Shown here: in pieces, positions 57,586 through 64,000 of the stretch | Numbering within the stretch: the stretch's first letter is position 1 | How the letters are laid out: the number at the start of each line of letters is the position of its first letter | Source: Saccharomonospora piscinae | GTDB lineage: Bacteria; Actinomycetota; Actinomycetes; Mycobacteriales; Pseudonocardiaceae | Direction: 5' to 3' | DNA length: 64,000 nucleotides | Assembly: GCF_005862235.1 (NCBI RefSeq) | Contig: NZ_VCEK01000003.1 | Span: forward strand, 264,383 to 328,382 | Notes under the pieces: model-generated | Databases searched by the model: none | Told to the model about the DNA's origin: nothing | The model's input: only the letters and a program-made list of their open reading frames with translations | Program-made: the position numbers and the translations under genes

Positions 57586-58566
57586 TCAGGCGCTGCCGTC
57601 GAAGAGGCTCGTGACCGAGCCGTCCTCGAACACCTCCTGGATGGCGCGCGCCAGCAGCGGAGCGATCGACAGCACGGTCAGCGTCGGGAACCGCTTGTCG
57701 TCGGGAATCGGCAGCGAGTTCGTCACGACCACCTCGCGCACCCGCGAGTTCGCGAGGCGCTCCGACGCGGGATCGGACAGGATGCCGTGCGTGGAGGCGA
57801 TCACGACGTCGGCCGCGCCCTCGGTCATGAGCGCGTCGGCGGCCTTGGTGATCGTGCCGCCGGTGTCGATCATGTCGTCGATCAGCACGCAGAGCCTGCC
57901 CGCCACGTTGCCGACCACGCGGTTGGCGACGGCCTGGTTCGGGGCGTCGGGGTCGCGGGTCTTGTGGATGAACGCGATGGGCCGGTCACCGAGTTGCTCG
58001 GCCCACTTCTCGGCCAGCCGCACCCTGCCCGAGTCGGGCGAGACCACCGTGATGTCGTTGTCGCCGTAGGTCTCGTTGATGTAGTTCGCGAGCACGGTCT
58101 GGGCGAGCAGGTGGTCGACGGGGCCGTCGAAGAAGCCCTGGATCTGTGCCGTGTGGAGATCCACCGTCATGATGCGGTCGGCGCCTGCCGTCTTGAACAG
58201 GTCGGCGATGAGCCTGGCCGAGATCGGCTCGCGGCCCTTGTGCTTCTTGTCCTGCCGCGAATACGGGTAGAACGGCATGATCACGGTGATGCGTTTGGCG
58301 CTGGCGCGCTTCAGCGCGTCCACCATGATCAGCTGCTCCATGATCCACTCATTGATCGGTGGCGAGAAGCTCTGCAGCACGAAGGCGTCGGTCCCGCGCA
58401 CCGACTCCTGGAAGCGCACGTAGATCTCGCCGTTGGCGAAGCTGTGCACCGTCTGCGGGGTGATCGTCACGTTGAGGTGCTTGGCGACCTCTTCGGCGAG
58501 TTCGACATGCGAACGGCCGGAGAAGAGCATCAGGTTCTTCTTCGGCGTGCCGGATTTCGGGCTCAT
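57586..58566 (-). CDS. prs: Ribose-phosphate pyrophosphokinase (PRPP synthetase)
   Basis: 326-aa class I PRPP synthetase. [39 protein letters not shown], the flexible loop [37 protein letters not shown], and the PRPP loop [12 protein letters not shown]. It makes PRPP for nucleotides, His, Trp and decaprenyl-phosphoryl arabinose. ATG 58566 overlaps the glmU stop as ATGA, so the two are coupled. Confidence 0.97.
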   Translation of the reverse strand: MSPKSGTPKKNLMLFSGRSHVELAEEVAKHLNVTITPQTVHSFANGEIYVRFQESVRGTDAFVLQSFSPPINEWIMEQLIMVDALKRASAKRITVIMPFYPYSRQDKKHKGREPISARLIADLFKTAGADRIMTVDLHTAQIQGFFDGPVDHLLAQTVLANYINETYGDNDITVVSPDSGRVRLAEKWAEQLGDRPIAFIHKTRDPDAPNQAVANRVVGNVAGRLCVLIDDMIDTGGTITKAADALMTEGAADVVIASTHGILSDPASERLANSRVREVVVTNSLPIPDDKRFPTLTVLSIAPLLARAIQEVFEDGSVTSLFDGSA

Positions 58567-60035
58567 TCTGGCGACTCCCCGTCCGTGTCGGTTTCCTGCT
58601 GCGCGGCGAGCGCCCTCTCCGCTGCCTCCGCCGCGGGAGTGCCCGGCCTGCGCCGGGTCACCCAGCCTTCGATGTTGCGTTGTGGCGTGCCGGTGACCGC
58701 GAGAGCACCGGGCGGGACGTCGCGGCGGAGGACCGTCCCGGCACCACTGTAAGCGCCGTCGCCCACGGTGACGGGCGCGATGAACATCGTGTCCGAGCCG
58801 GTCCGCACATGGGAGCCGACCACCGTGTGATGCTTGCGGATCCCGTCGTAGTTCACGAACACGCTCGACGCGCCGATGTTGCTGTACTCACCGATCGTCG
58901 CGTCGCCGACGTAGGTCAGGTGCGGCACCTTGGTGCCCCTGCCGATGTCGGCCTTCTTCGTCTCGACGAACGTGCCGATCTTGCCGTCCTCGCCGAGTTT
59001 CGTGCCGGGCCGCAGGTAGGCGAACGGTCCCACCTCGGCGCCCGCGCCGACGACGGCGTCCGTGCCGTGGGTGCGCACCACCGTGGCTCCGGGGCCCACG
59101 ACGACGTCGGTCAGCGTCGTGTCCGGGCCGAGCCGCGCGCCCTCGCCCACCGTGGTGTGCCCGTGAAGCTGCACGTTCGGGGCGATCACCACGTCACGCG
59201 CGAGTTCCACGTCCGCGTCGAGCCACGTCGTCGCCGGGTCGATGATCGTCACCCCCGCGCGCTGCCAGCGCCGCACGAGGCGCCGGTTCAGCTCCGCGCC
59301 CAGCGCGGAGAGCTGCACCCGGTCGTTGACTCCCTCGGTGAGCCACGGGTCGTCCACCACGAGCGCGCCGACCGGGCGCCCGTCGCCGCGCGCGATGCCG
59401 AGTACGTCGGTGAGGTACAGCTCGCCCTGCGCGTTGTCGGTCGAGAGGCGGGACAGTGCGTCGGCCAGCACGGCGGCGTCGAACGCGTACACGCCGGAAT
59501 TGATCTCGGAGATCTCGCGCTGCGCGGCGTCCGCGTCCTTCTGCTCGACGATGCCGGTCACCGCTCCGTCTCCGTCGCGCACGATCCGCCCGTATCCCGT
59601 CGGGTCGGCCACGACGGCGGTCAGCACCGTCACCGCGTTCCCGCGCTCCCGGTGCTCGGCCAGCAGGCCCGACAGGGCCGTGGTGTCGAGCAGCGGGACG
59701 TCGCCGTAGGTGACCAGCACCGTGCCCGATCCGGTGGTGGGCAGCGCGGCCAGGCCGCACGCCACCGCGTGACCGGTCCCGTTCTGCCGCTCCTGCACGG
59801 CGCAGGTGACGGGCAGGCCGAGTGCCTTCTCCACGCCGAGCAGATGCTCGCTCACCGCCTCCCGGCCGTGCCCGACGACCACGACGAGCCGGCTGGGGTC
59901 CAACCCCGCAGCGGCGCGGACGGCATGTTCGACCAGTGGGCGCCCCGCGACGGGGTGCAACACTTTGGGCAGGTTCGACCGCATGCGGGTGCCCTCACCC
60001 GCGGCCAGGATGACGGTGCTCAGCGGGCCGGTCAC
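58563..60035 (-). CDS. glmU: Bifunctional GlcNAc-1-phosphate uridylyltransferase/GlcN-1-P acetyltransferase
   Basis: 490 aa. The N-terminal pyrophosphorylase has [30 protein letters not shown] and TYGDVPLL; the C-terminal left-handed beta-helix has hexapeptide repeats and the acetyl-CoA region [26 protein letters not shown]. It makes UDP-GlcNAc for peptidoglycan. The start is GTG 60035 with GAGGAG 4 nt upstream; ATG 60047 and TTG 60050 are less well spaced. Confidence 0.96.
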   Translation of the reverse strand: MTGPLSTVILAAGEGTRMRSNLPKVLHPVAGRPLVEHAVRAAAGLDPSRLVVVVGHGREAVSEHLLGVEKALGLPVTCAVQERQNGTGHAVACGLAALPTTGSGTVLVTYGDVPLLDTTALSGLLAEHRERGNAVTVLTAVVADPTGYGRIVRDGDGAVTGIVEQKDADAAQREISEINSGVYAFDAAVLADALSRLSTDNAQGELYLTDVLGIARGDGRPVGALVVDDPWLTEGVNDRVQLSALGAELNRRLVRRWQRAGVTIIDPATTWLDADVELARDVVIAPNVQLHGHTTVGEGARLGPDTTLTDVVVGPGATVVRTHGTDAVVGAGAEVGPFAYLRPGTKLGEDGKIGTFVETKKADIGRGTKVPHLTYVGDATIGEYSNIGASSVFVNYDGIRKHHTVVGSHVRTGSDTMFIAPVTVGDGAYSGAGTVLRRDVPPGALAVTGTPQRNIEGWVTRRRPGTPAAEAAERALAAQQETDTDGESPE

Positions 60036-60092
60036 GGCACTCCTCATCAAACTCTGAGATCTCGGGATCGCGGGGTTGTCCGACGGGCCACG

Positions 60093-60098
60093 ATCCTA
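60093..60098 (-). promoter_or_regulatory. -10 box TAGGAT for glmU-prs overlapping an upstream stop codon
   Basis: TAGGAT on the reverse strand starts with the TAG stop codon of the GGDEF gene (60096-60098), so the new promoter is built into the end of the preceding gene. It predicts a leader of about 50 nt. Confidence 0.5.
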
Positions 60099-61829
60099 CG
60101 GGTGCATCCCGGGCGCCGCCGCCGGGTCGGCCCCCTGCGAGTGGGTGGCGCCACGCCGCTCCTCCGCCCTGTCGGAGGCGCCATCGGCGCTGTCGGCACC
60201 GTCCTCTTCCGACAAACTGGACGTGATCTGGTCTCCGCCGCGCCGCTTCGCCTGGTACATCGCCGCGTCGGCGCGGGACAGCACCTCCTCGGCGCTCTCC
60301 TGCGCACGCAGGCACACGAGTCCCACCGACAGCGTCACACCGTGCGACAGGTGCCGCGGCAGCGACGAGACCGCCCGCACCGCCCTGGTCAGCGCCTGGG
60401 TCGCAGCCGAGCGGGGCGCGCCGGGCAGCAGGATGACGAACTCGTCACCGCCGTAGCGGGCCACGATGTCGTCACTGCGCAGCGCGTCGCGCAGCGTGCT
60501 CGCGACCACCCGCAGCACCGCGTCGCCCTCGGCGTGCGAGTGCTGGTCGTTGACGTCCTTGAATCCGTCCAGGTCCACCAGCGCCACCGACAGCGGCTCG
60601 GACGAGGTCGACGTCGCGAGAGTGCGGAGGCGCTCGTCCAGCGCGCGGCGGTTCGGCAGCCCGGTGAGCGGGTCCTGCATCGCCTGCTGCGTGATCGCGC
60701 CGTGCTCGGCGGAAAGGCGCTCGTGCTCGCGGCGGGTGTTCAGCGTCGCGATCTGCGACTCGCGCATCGACCACAGTTCGCCCTCCAGCGCGCTCGCGTA
60801 GTCGGTGAGTAGCCCGGTGGCCTCCCGTTCCGGGGACGGCTCGTCCGGCAGCGCCGCGTTGGTCAGCTCCCGGATGAGGTTCAGCCGCATCGACGGCTGC
60901 GAGGTGTCCTCGGCCTCGGTCTGGCGAGCGTCGAGCAGGGCTTCCGTGGCCTCCGTCCGCCTGCCATCGGCGACGAGACACCGGGACAGTGCGATGGTGA
61001 CCAGCAGCTTCTCGTGCGGGTAGCCCTGCTCGGCCACGAGCCTGCGCAGGCGATCCACGTGCGCCGCGGCCGGTGTCGCCAGTGCCAGCGCCGCCGCCAG
61101 CACTCCCACCTGCTCCACGGCGGGGATTCCCGGCCTGCGGGGGAACAGCGACTCGGCGAACGGCGCCTCCACGGCGATCGTCATCGACGCCGCCGTACGG
61201 AACTTCTCGCTCGCGTCCTCGCCGCGGCCCACCCGCTCCAACCGCAGCCCCCAGCCGAGCAGCATCTTCACGCGGTTCATGAGCTGCAGGGTGATCTCGT
61301 GCGGGCCGGCGCTGTCGCGGATCGCCTGGTGGGCGCGCGCGATGACCTCCTCGGCCGCCTCGTACACGCCCAGCTGGTTCAGCACGATCCAGCAGTCGTT
61401 GAGCGCGGAGGACAGCAGCCGGTCCCACATCCGCCTGCCGTAGTGGACCTCCGGTGCGGGCAGGTCGTCGAGCAGCGCGAGGGCTCGCGCGATCTCGGTG
61501 AGTGCCGAGTCCTCCTGCTCCTTGAGGACGAGCAGCCTGCCGCGCAGCGCATGCGCGTCCGCGCGCAGCAGCGCCAGCCCGTGCCGTTTGGTGTGGGCGA
61601 GCATCTCGTCGAGCAGCGGCTCGGCGTCGTCGGCCAGCCCTCGGGTGACGAGCCGGGCCAACGCGGCGGCGCGCAGGAGCTGCGCCACGAGCACGGGTTC
61701 GCCACGGCGGCGGGTCTCGGTCAAGAGATCGTCGAGGGTCTCGGCGACCCGGAACTGCTCGGCGCGGTCGGTGCGCTGAACCGTGGCGATCAGCTCACGC
61801 GCGCGGCCCAGCACCCAGGCGTCGGACAT
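60096..61829 (-). CDS. GGDEF-domain diguanylate cyclase with helical sensor
   Basis: 577 aa. The first 400 or so residues are alpha-helical, Ala/Leu-rich and TPR-like (RVAETLDDLLTETRRRGE, AEPLLDEMLAHTKRHG, YEAAEEVIARAHQAIRDS), leading by a short coiled coil into the GGDEF domain: DPLTGLPNRRALDERL, LVDLDGFKDVND and the active-site ARYGGDEFVILLPG. No EAL domain and no membrane helix, so it is a cytosolic c-di-GMP synthase with a probable protein-binding sensor. The start ATG 61829 is a choice; the frame continues upstream into the tRNA gene, which rules out the longest version. GTG 61886 is an alternative. Confidence 0.88.
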   Translation of the reverse strand: MSDAWVLGRARELIATVQRTDRAEQFRVAETLDDLLTETRRRGEPVLVAQLLRAAALARLVTRGLADDAEPLLDEMLAHTKRHGLALLRADAHALRGRLLVLKEQEDSALTEIARALALLDDLPAPEVHYGRRMWDRLLSSALNDCWIVLNQLGVYEAAEEVIARAHQAIRDSAGPHEITLQLMNRVKMLLGWGLRLERVGRGEDASEKFRTAASMTIAVEAPFAESLFPRRPGIPAVEQVGVLAAALALATPAAAHVDRLRRLVAEQGYPHEKLLVTIALSRCLVADGRRTEATEALLDARQTEAEDTSQPSMRLNLIRELTNAALPDEPSPEREATGLLTDYASALEGELWSMRESQIATLNTRREHERLSAEHGAITQQAMQDPLTGLPNRRALDERLRTLATSTSSEPLSVALVDLDGFKDVNDQHSHAEGDAVLRVVASTLRDALRSDDIVARYGGDEFVILLPGAPRSAATQALTRAVRAVSSLPRHLSHGVTLSVGLVCLRAQESAEEVLSRADAAMYQAKRRGGDQITSSLSEEDGADSADGASDRAEERRGATHSQGADPAAAPGMHP

Positions 61830-61928
61830 GTCCCCGTACGCCAGGTGTCGTTCCTGGTCCCAGCCTTCCTCGTGCAGCCGCCCCACACCCCCTTCAGGCC
61901 TCTCCAGGCACGTCAGGAGCAACCTTCG

Positions 61929-62000
61929 CTCCGCCGCCAGGGCTCGAACCTGGACTGTCAGAACCAAAATCTGAAGTGCTGCCAATTACACTACGGCGGA
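61929..62000 (-). tRNA. tRNA-Gln (anticodon TTG)
   Basis: 72 nt with a full cloverleaf: acceptor TCCGCCG/CGGCGGA with discriminator G, D-loop TAATTGGCA, anticodon stem TCAGA/TCTGA with loop TTTTGGT (anticodon TTG), and T-arm CCAGG-TTCGAGC-CCTGG. CCA is not encoded. A TATCCT -10 box lies upstream at 62013-62018. Confidence 0.97.
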
Positions 62001-62097
62001 TCGCGCCTGGTCAGGATAGCCACTACGGAATCGGGTAGTGATCGAGGGGCGGCAGTGCCCCGTTGGTGCCTCTCCCCGTGCGGGGAAACCTCCTGTA

Positions 62098-62125
62098 CCG
62101 TAACTTACGGAAACGTAGGTAAGGT
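62098..62125. promoter_or_regulatory. Candidate operator ahead of the desaturase
   Basis: A perfect palindrome CCGTAA-C-TTACGG (62098-62110) is followed by a related half-repeat CGTAGGTAAGG (62114-62124). It lies about 60-70 bp before the desaturase start in AT-richer DNA, as expected for a TetR-type lipid regulator. Confidence 0.6.
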
Positions 62126-62170
62126 CCGCCTTTCCTGCGCATGTCGTCACCTGTGGAGAGAAGTGAGACC

Positions 62171-63124
62171 ATGACGGCCACCCTCGACGGACCCGCGGCC
62201 AAGCCCGCGAAAGGCCCCAAACCCATCCTCGACGGAAAGCGCTCGGCCGGAGTGCAGTTCTCGGTGTACTTCGGCGTCGTCGCCCCACTGGTAGCGCTCG
62301 CCGCCGCCGTTCCCTTCGCATGGGGATGGGGGCTGACCTGGATCGATGTCGGGTTGTTCGTCTTTTTCTACGCCTTCACCGGACTCGGTATCACCGTGTC
62401 GTTCCACCGCTACTTCACCCACGGGTCGTTCAAGGCGAAGCCGTGGATGCGGGTGTTACTGGCCATCGCGGGCAGCATGGCCGTACAGGGCCCGCTGATC
62501 ACCTGGGTCGCCGACCACCGGCGCCACCACGCCTTCTCGGACAAGGAGGGCGACCCGCACTCCCCGTGGCTGTTCGGCACGTCGCCGGTGGCGCTGGCAA
62601 AGGGCTTCTGGCACGCCCACATGGGCTGGTTGTTCGAGCGCGACGTGAGCAACGTCGAGCGCTTCGCCCCTGACCTGATCAAGGACCCGGCCATGCGCAG
62701 GGTCGACAAGCTGTTCCCGGTGTGGACCCTGGCGACCTTCGTCCTCCCCGCCGTGCTGGGCGGGCTCATCACCTGGTCGTGGTGGGGCGCGCTCACCGCG
62801 TTCTTCTGGGCCGGGCTCGTGCGGGTCTGCGTCCTGCACCACGTGACCTGGTCGGTGAACTCCATCTGCCACATGATCGGCGAGCGCCCGTTCGGTGCCA
62901 GGGACCGCTCGGCCAACTTCTGGCCACTGGCGATCTTCTCGTTCGGCGAGTCCTGGCACAACCTCCACCACGCCGACCCCACCTCTGCTCGGCACGGTGT
63001 CAAGCGCGGTCAGATCGACATCTCCGCCCGCACGATCTGGATCTTCGAGAAGCTGGGTTGGGCGTACAACGTCCGCTGGCCCACGCCCACGCGCCTGCAG
63101 AAACTCACGGTCGCCGAACACTGA
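62171..63124 (+). CDS. Acyl-CoA delta-9 desaturase (membrane fatty acid desaturase)
   Basis: 317 aa, SCD1/DesA3-like. The three His boxes are HRYFTH, HRRHH and HNLHH; membrane segments lie near residues 28-50, 55-72, 95-110, 175-195 and 205-222. It introduces a double bond in stearoyl/palmitoyl-CoA with a separate reductase. ATG 62171 is preferred over ATG 62141 because GGAGAG stands upstream. The palindrome ahead suggests control by fatty-acid status. Confidence 0.95.
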   Translation: MTATLDGPAAKPAKGPKPILDGKRSAGVQFSVYFGVVAPLVALAAAVPFAWGWGLTWIDVGLFVFFYAFTGLGITVSFHRYFTHGSFKAKPWMRVLLAIAGSMAVQGPLITWVADHRRHHAFSDKEGDPHSPWLFGTSPVALAKGFWHAHMGWLFERDVSNVERFAPDLIKDPAMRRVDKLFPVWTLATFVLPAVLGGLITWSWWGALTAFFWAGLVRVCVLHHVTWSVNSICHMIGERPFGARDRSANFWPLAIFSFGESWHNLHHADPTSARHGVKRGQIDISARTIWIFEKLGWAYNVRWPTPTRLQKLTVAEH

Positions 63125-63138
63125 CGAGCGAGGCGCAC

Positions 63139-63178
63139 CGTGTACCGACACGTACGCTCGCGGCCACCGGACTAGGCT
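63139..63178 (+). promoter_or_regulatory. TetR promoter with possible operator
   Basis: CGTGT-accg-ACACG (63139-63152) sits about where the -35 region would be, followed by -10 TAGGCT (63173-63178) 6 nt before GTG 63185. The -10 is convincing; the dyad is short and may be chance. Confidence 0.5.
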
Positions 63179-63184
63179 GCCCCG

Positions 63185-63859
63185 GTGGCCGCGAGACGAC
63201 GAGCGAAACGCGCCGCGGTCGCCGGGACGGGTTCCGACCCCCCGGCGACCCGCGTACGGATGACAGGCGCCGAGCGCAGGCAGCAACTGCTCGACGTCGC
63301 GCGGTCGCTGTTCGCGGAGAAGGGCTTCGACGGTAGCTCCGTCGAGGAGATCGCCCATCGCGCCAACGTGTCGAAACCCGTGGTGTACGAACACTTCGGG
63401 GGCAAGGAGGGCATCTACGCGGTCGTGGTCGACCGCGAGACGCGCCTGCTGCTCGACCGGATGGTGTCGACGCTGCACGGAGGGCATCCGCGCGAACTGC
63501 TCGAACAGGCCGCGGTCGCGCTGCTGCGATATGTCGAGGACTCCCACGACGGCTTCCGCATCCTGGTGCGCGACTCGCCGGTGGCCAGCTCCACCGGCAC
63601 GTTCTCCACGCTGCTCAACGATATCGCGAGCCAGGTGGAGTATGTGCTGGCGCAGGAGTTCTCGGCCCGGGGCTACGACGGCAAGCTGGCGCCCCTGTAC
63701 GCGCAGGCGCTCGTCGGCATGGTGGCGCTGACCGGACAGTGGTGGCTCGACGCGAGGAAACCCAAGCGCGACGAGGTGGCCGCCCACCTGGTGAACCTGG
63801 CCTGGAACGGGCTGTCGAATCTCGAACACAAGCCGAAGCTCCGCCTCACCCGCCCCTGA
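63185..63859 (+). CDS. TetR-family regulator
   Basis: 224 aa. A basic N-terminal arm, then the HTH RRQQLLDVARSLFAEKGFDGSSVEEIAHRANVSKPVVYEHFGGKEGIYAVVVDRE; C-terminal domain with FRILVRDSPVASSTGTFSTLLNDIASQVEYVLAQEF. GTG 63185 is leaderless behind TAGGCT. By position it fits M. tuberculosis Rv1019 (recalled). It could regulate the neighbouring desaturase, but the palindrome types differ (CCGTAA/TTACGG against CGTGT/ACACG). Confidence 0.93.
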   Translation: MAARRRAKRAAVAGTGSDPPATRVRMTGAERRQQLLDVARSLFAEKGFDGSSVEEIAHRANVSKPVVYEHFGGKEGIYAVVVDRETRLLLDRMVSTLHGGHPRELLEQAAVALLRYVEDSHDGFRILVRDSPVASSTGTFSTLLNDIASQVEYVLAQEFSARGYDGKLAPLYAQALVGMVALTGQWWLDARKPKRDEVAAHLVNLAWNGLSNLEHKPKLRLTRP

Positions 63860-63862
63860 CCG

Positions 63863-64000
63863 CCGTGTCCGCAGCCTGCGTAGCCGTGTCCGCAAGTTGT
63901 GTAGCCGTGTCCGCACCGCAGGCTGCGGACACGGCTACGGGAGCTGCGGACACGGCTACGGGAGCTGCGGACACGGCTACGGGAGCTGCGGACACGGCTA
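63863..64000. repeat. Palindromic tandem repeat family A, running off the window
   Basis: Starts 4 bp behind the TetR stop. Three inverted copies (the first truncated) of GTAGCCGTGTCCGCA, a turn CCGCAGGC, then four direct copies of TGCGGACACGGCTAC with the invariant 6-bp link GGGAGC, giving an exact 21-bp period. The array is cut by the window end. It is the same element as at 41066 but with much less decay. Confidence 0.92.

Noticed and set aside
61830..61985. Longer N-terminus of the GGDEF protein
   Set aside because: The extended frame reads through the tRNA-Gln gene, so translation must begin after it.
63863..64000. CRISPR array at the window end
   Set aside because: Links between cores are identical (GGGAGC), not unique spacers, and the array is part of an inverted structure.

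Overview
The window is high-GC actinobacterial chromosome and most likely comes from the order Pseudonocardiales (Amycolatopsis/Saccharomonospora-like). Four things point there: the high GC with many GTG starts; a housekeeping block (pmt-rsmI-pabB-metG-tatD-rpfB-rsmA-ispE-FAAL-pth-rplY-prs-glmU-TetR) whose order, as I recall it, follows M. tuberculosis Rv1002c-Rv1019; many leaderless genes; and palindromic intergenic repeats between genes. No phage, insertion sequence or CRISPR array was seen.

1-15.9 kb is accessory and looks like a compact biosynthetic locus. Its centre is a 1,940-aa iterative type I PKS with the enediyne-synthase order KS-AT-ACP-KR-DH-PPTase (7324-13146). It is read divergently from a P450, a class I methyltransferase and a His-rich membrane protein. 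Upstream lie a second P450, a 68-aa protein and an acyl-CoA carboxylase beta subunit, which could supply malonyl-CoA. Downstream are a TIGR03084/DinB-like protein, an HxlR regulator and a RidA-OYE pair. None of the usual enediyne partners (E3/E4/E5, E10 thioesterase) is recognisable in the window.

15.9-36.6 kb is mixed metabolism and regulation: a THUMP-type RNA methyltransferase, AraC regulator, VOC protein, UvrA paralogue with a repeat-bearing upstream small ORF, NADP-type glutamate dehydrogenase, DUF1989 protein, carotenoid oxygenase with a divergent TetR and twin operators, two tandem Ser/Thr kinases behind trpS, an SDR/decarboxylase divergon with a MerR-type palindrome, a secreted GH20 hexosaminidase with DasR-like sites, and propionyl-CoA synthetase.

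36.9-64 kb is the conserved core. It holds an unusual membrane kinase, protein mannosylation, tRNA/rRNA maintenance, resuscitation factor RpfB, isoprenoid and nucleotide-sugar/PRPP synthesis, a GGDEF protein, tRNA-Gln and an acyl-CoA desaturase. The most interesting regulatory region is 49450-49750: a SAM-clan riboswitch, then a 32-codon leader peptide whose Shine-Dalgarno lies in the riboswitch P1 strand, then a solitary, partly degenerate MetN-like ATPase.

Two palindromic repeat families recur at gene ends, and about fifteen genes have a TAnnnT box 4-8 nt before the start codon, indicating leaderless transcription. All assignments come from reading the sequence; no database search was run.
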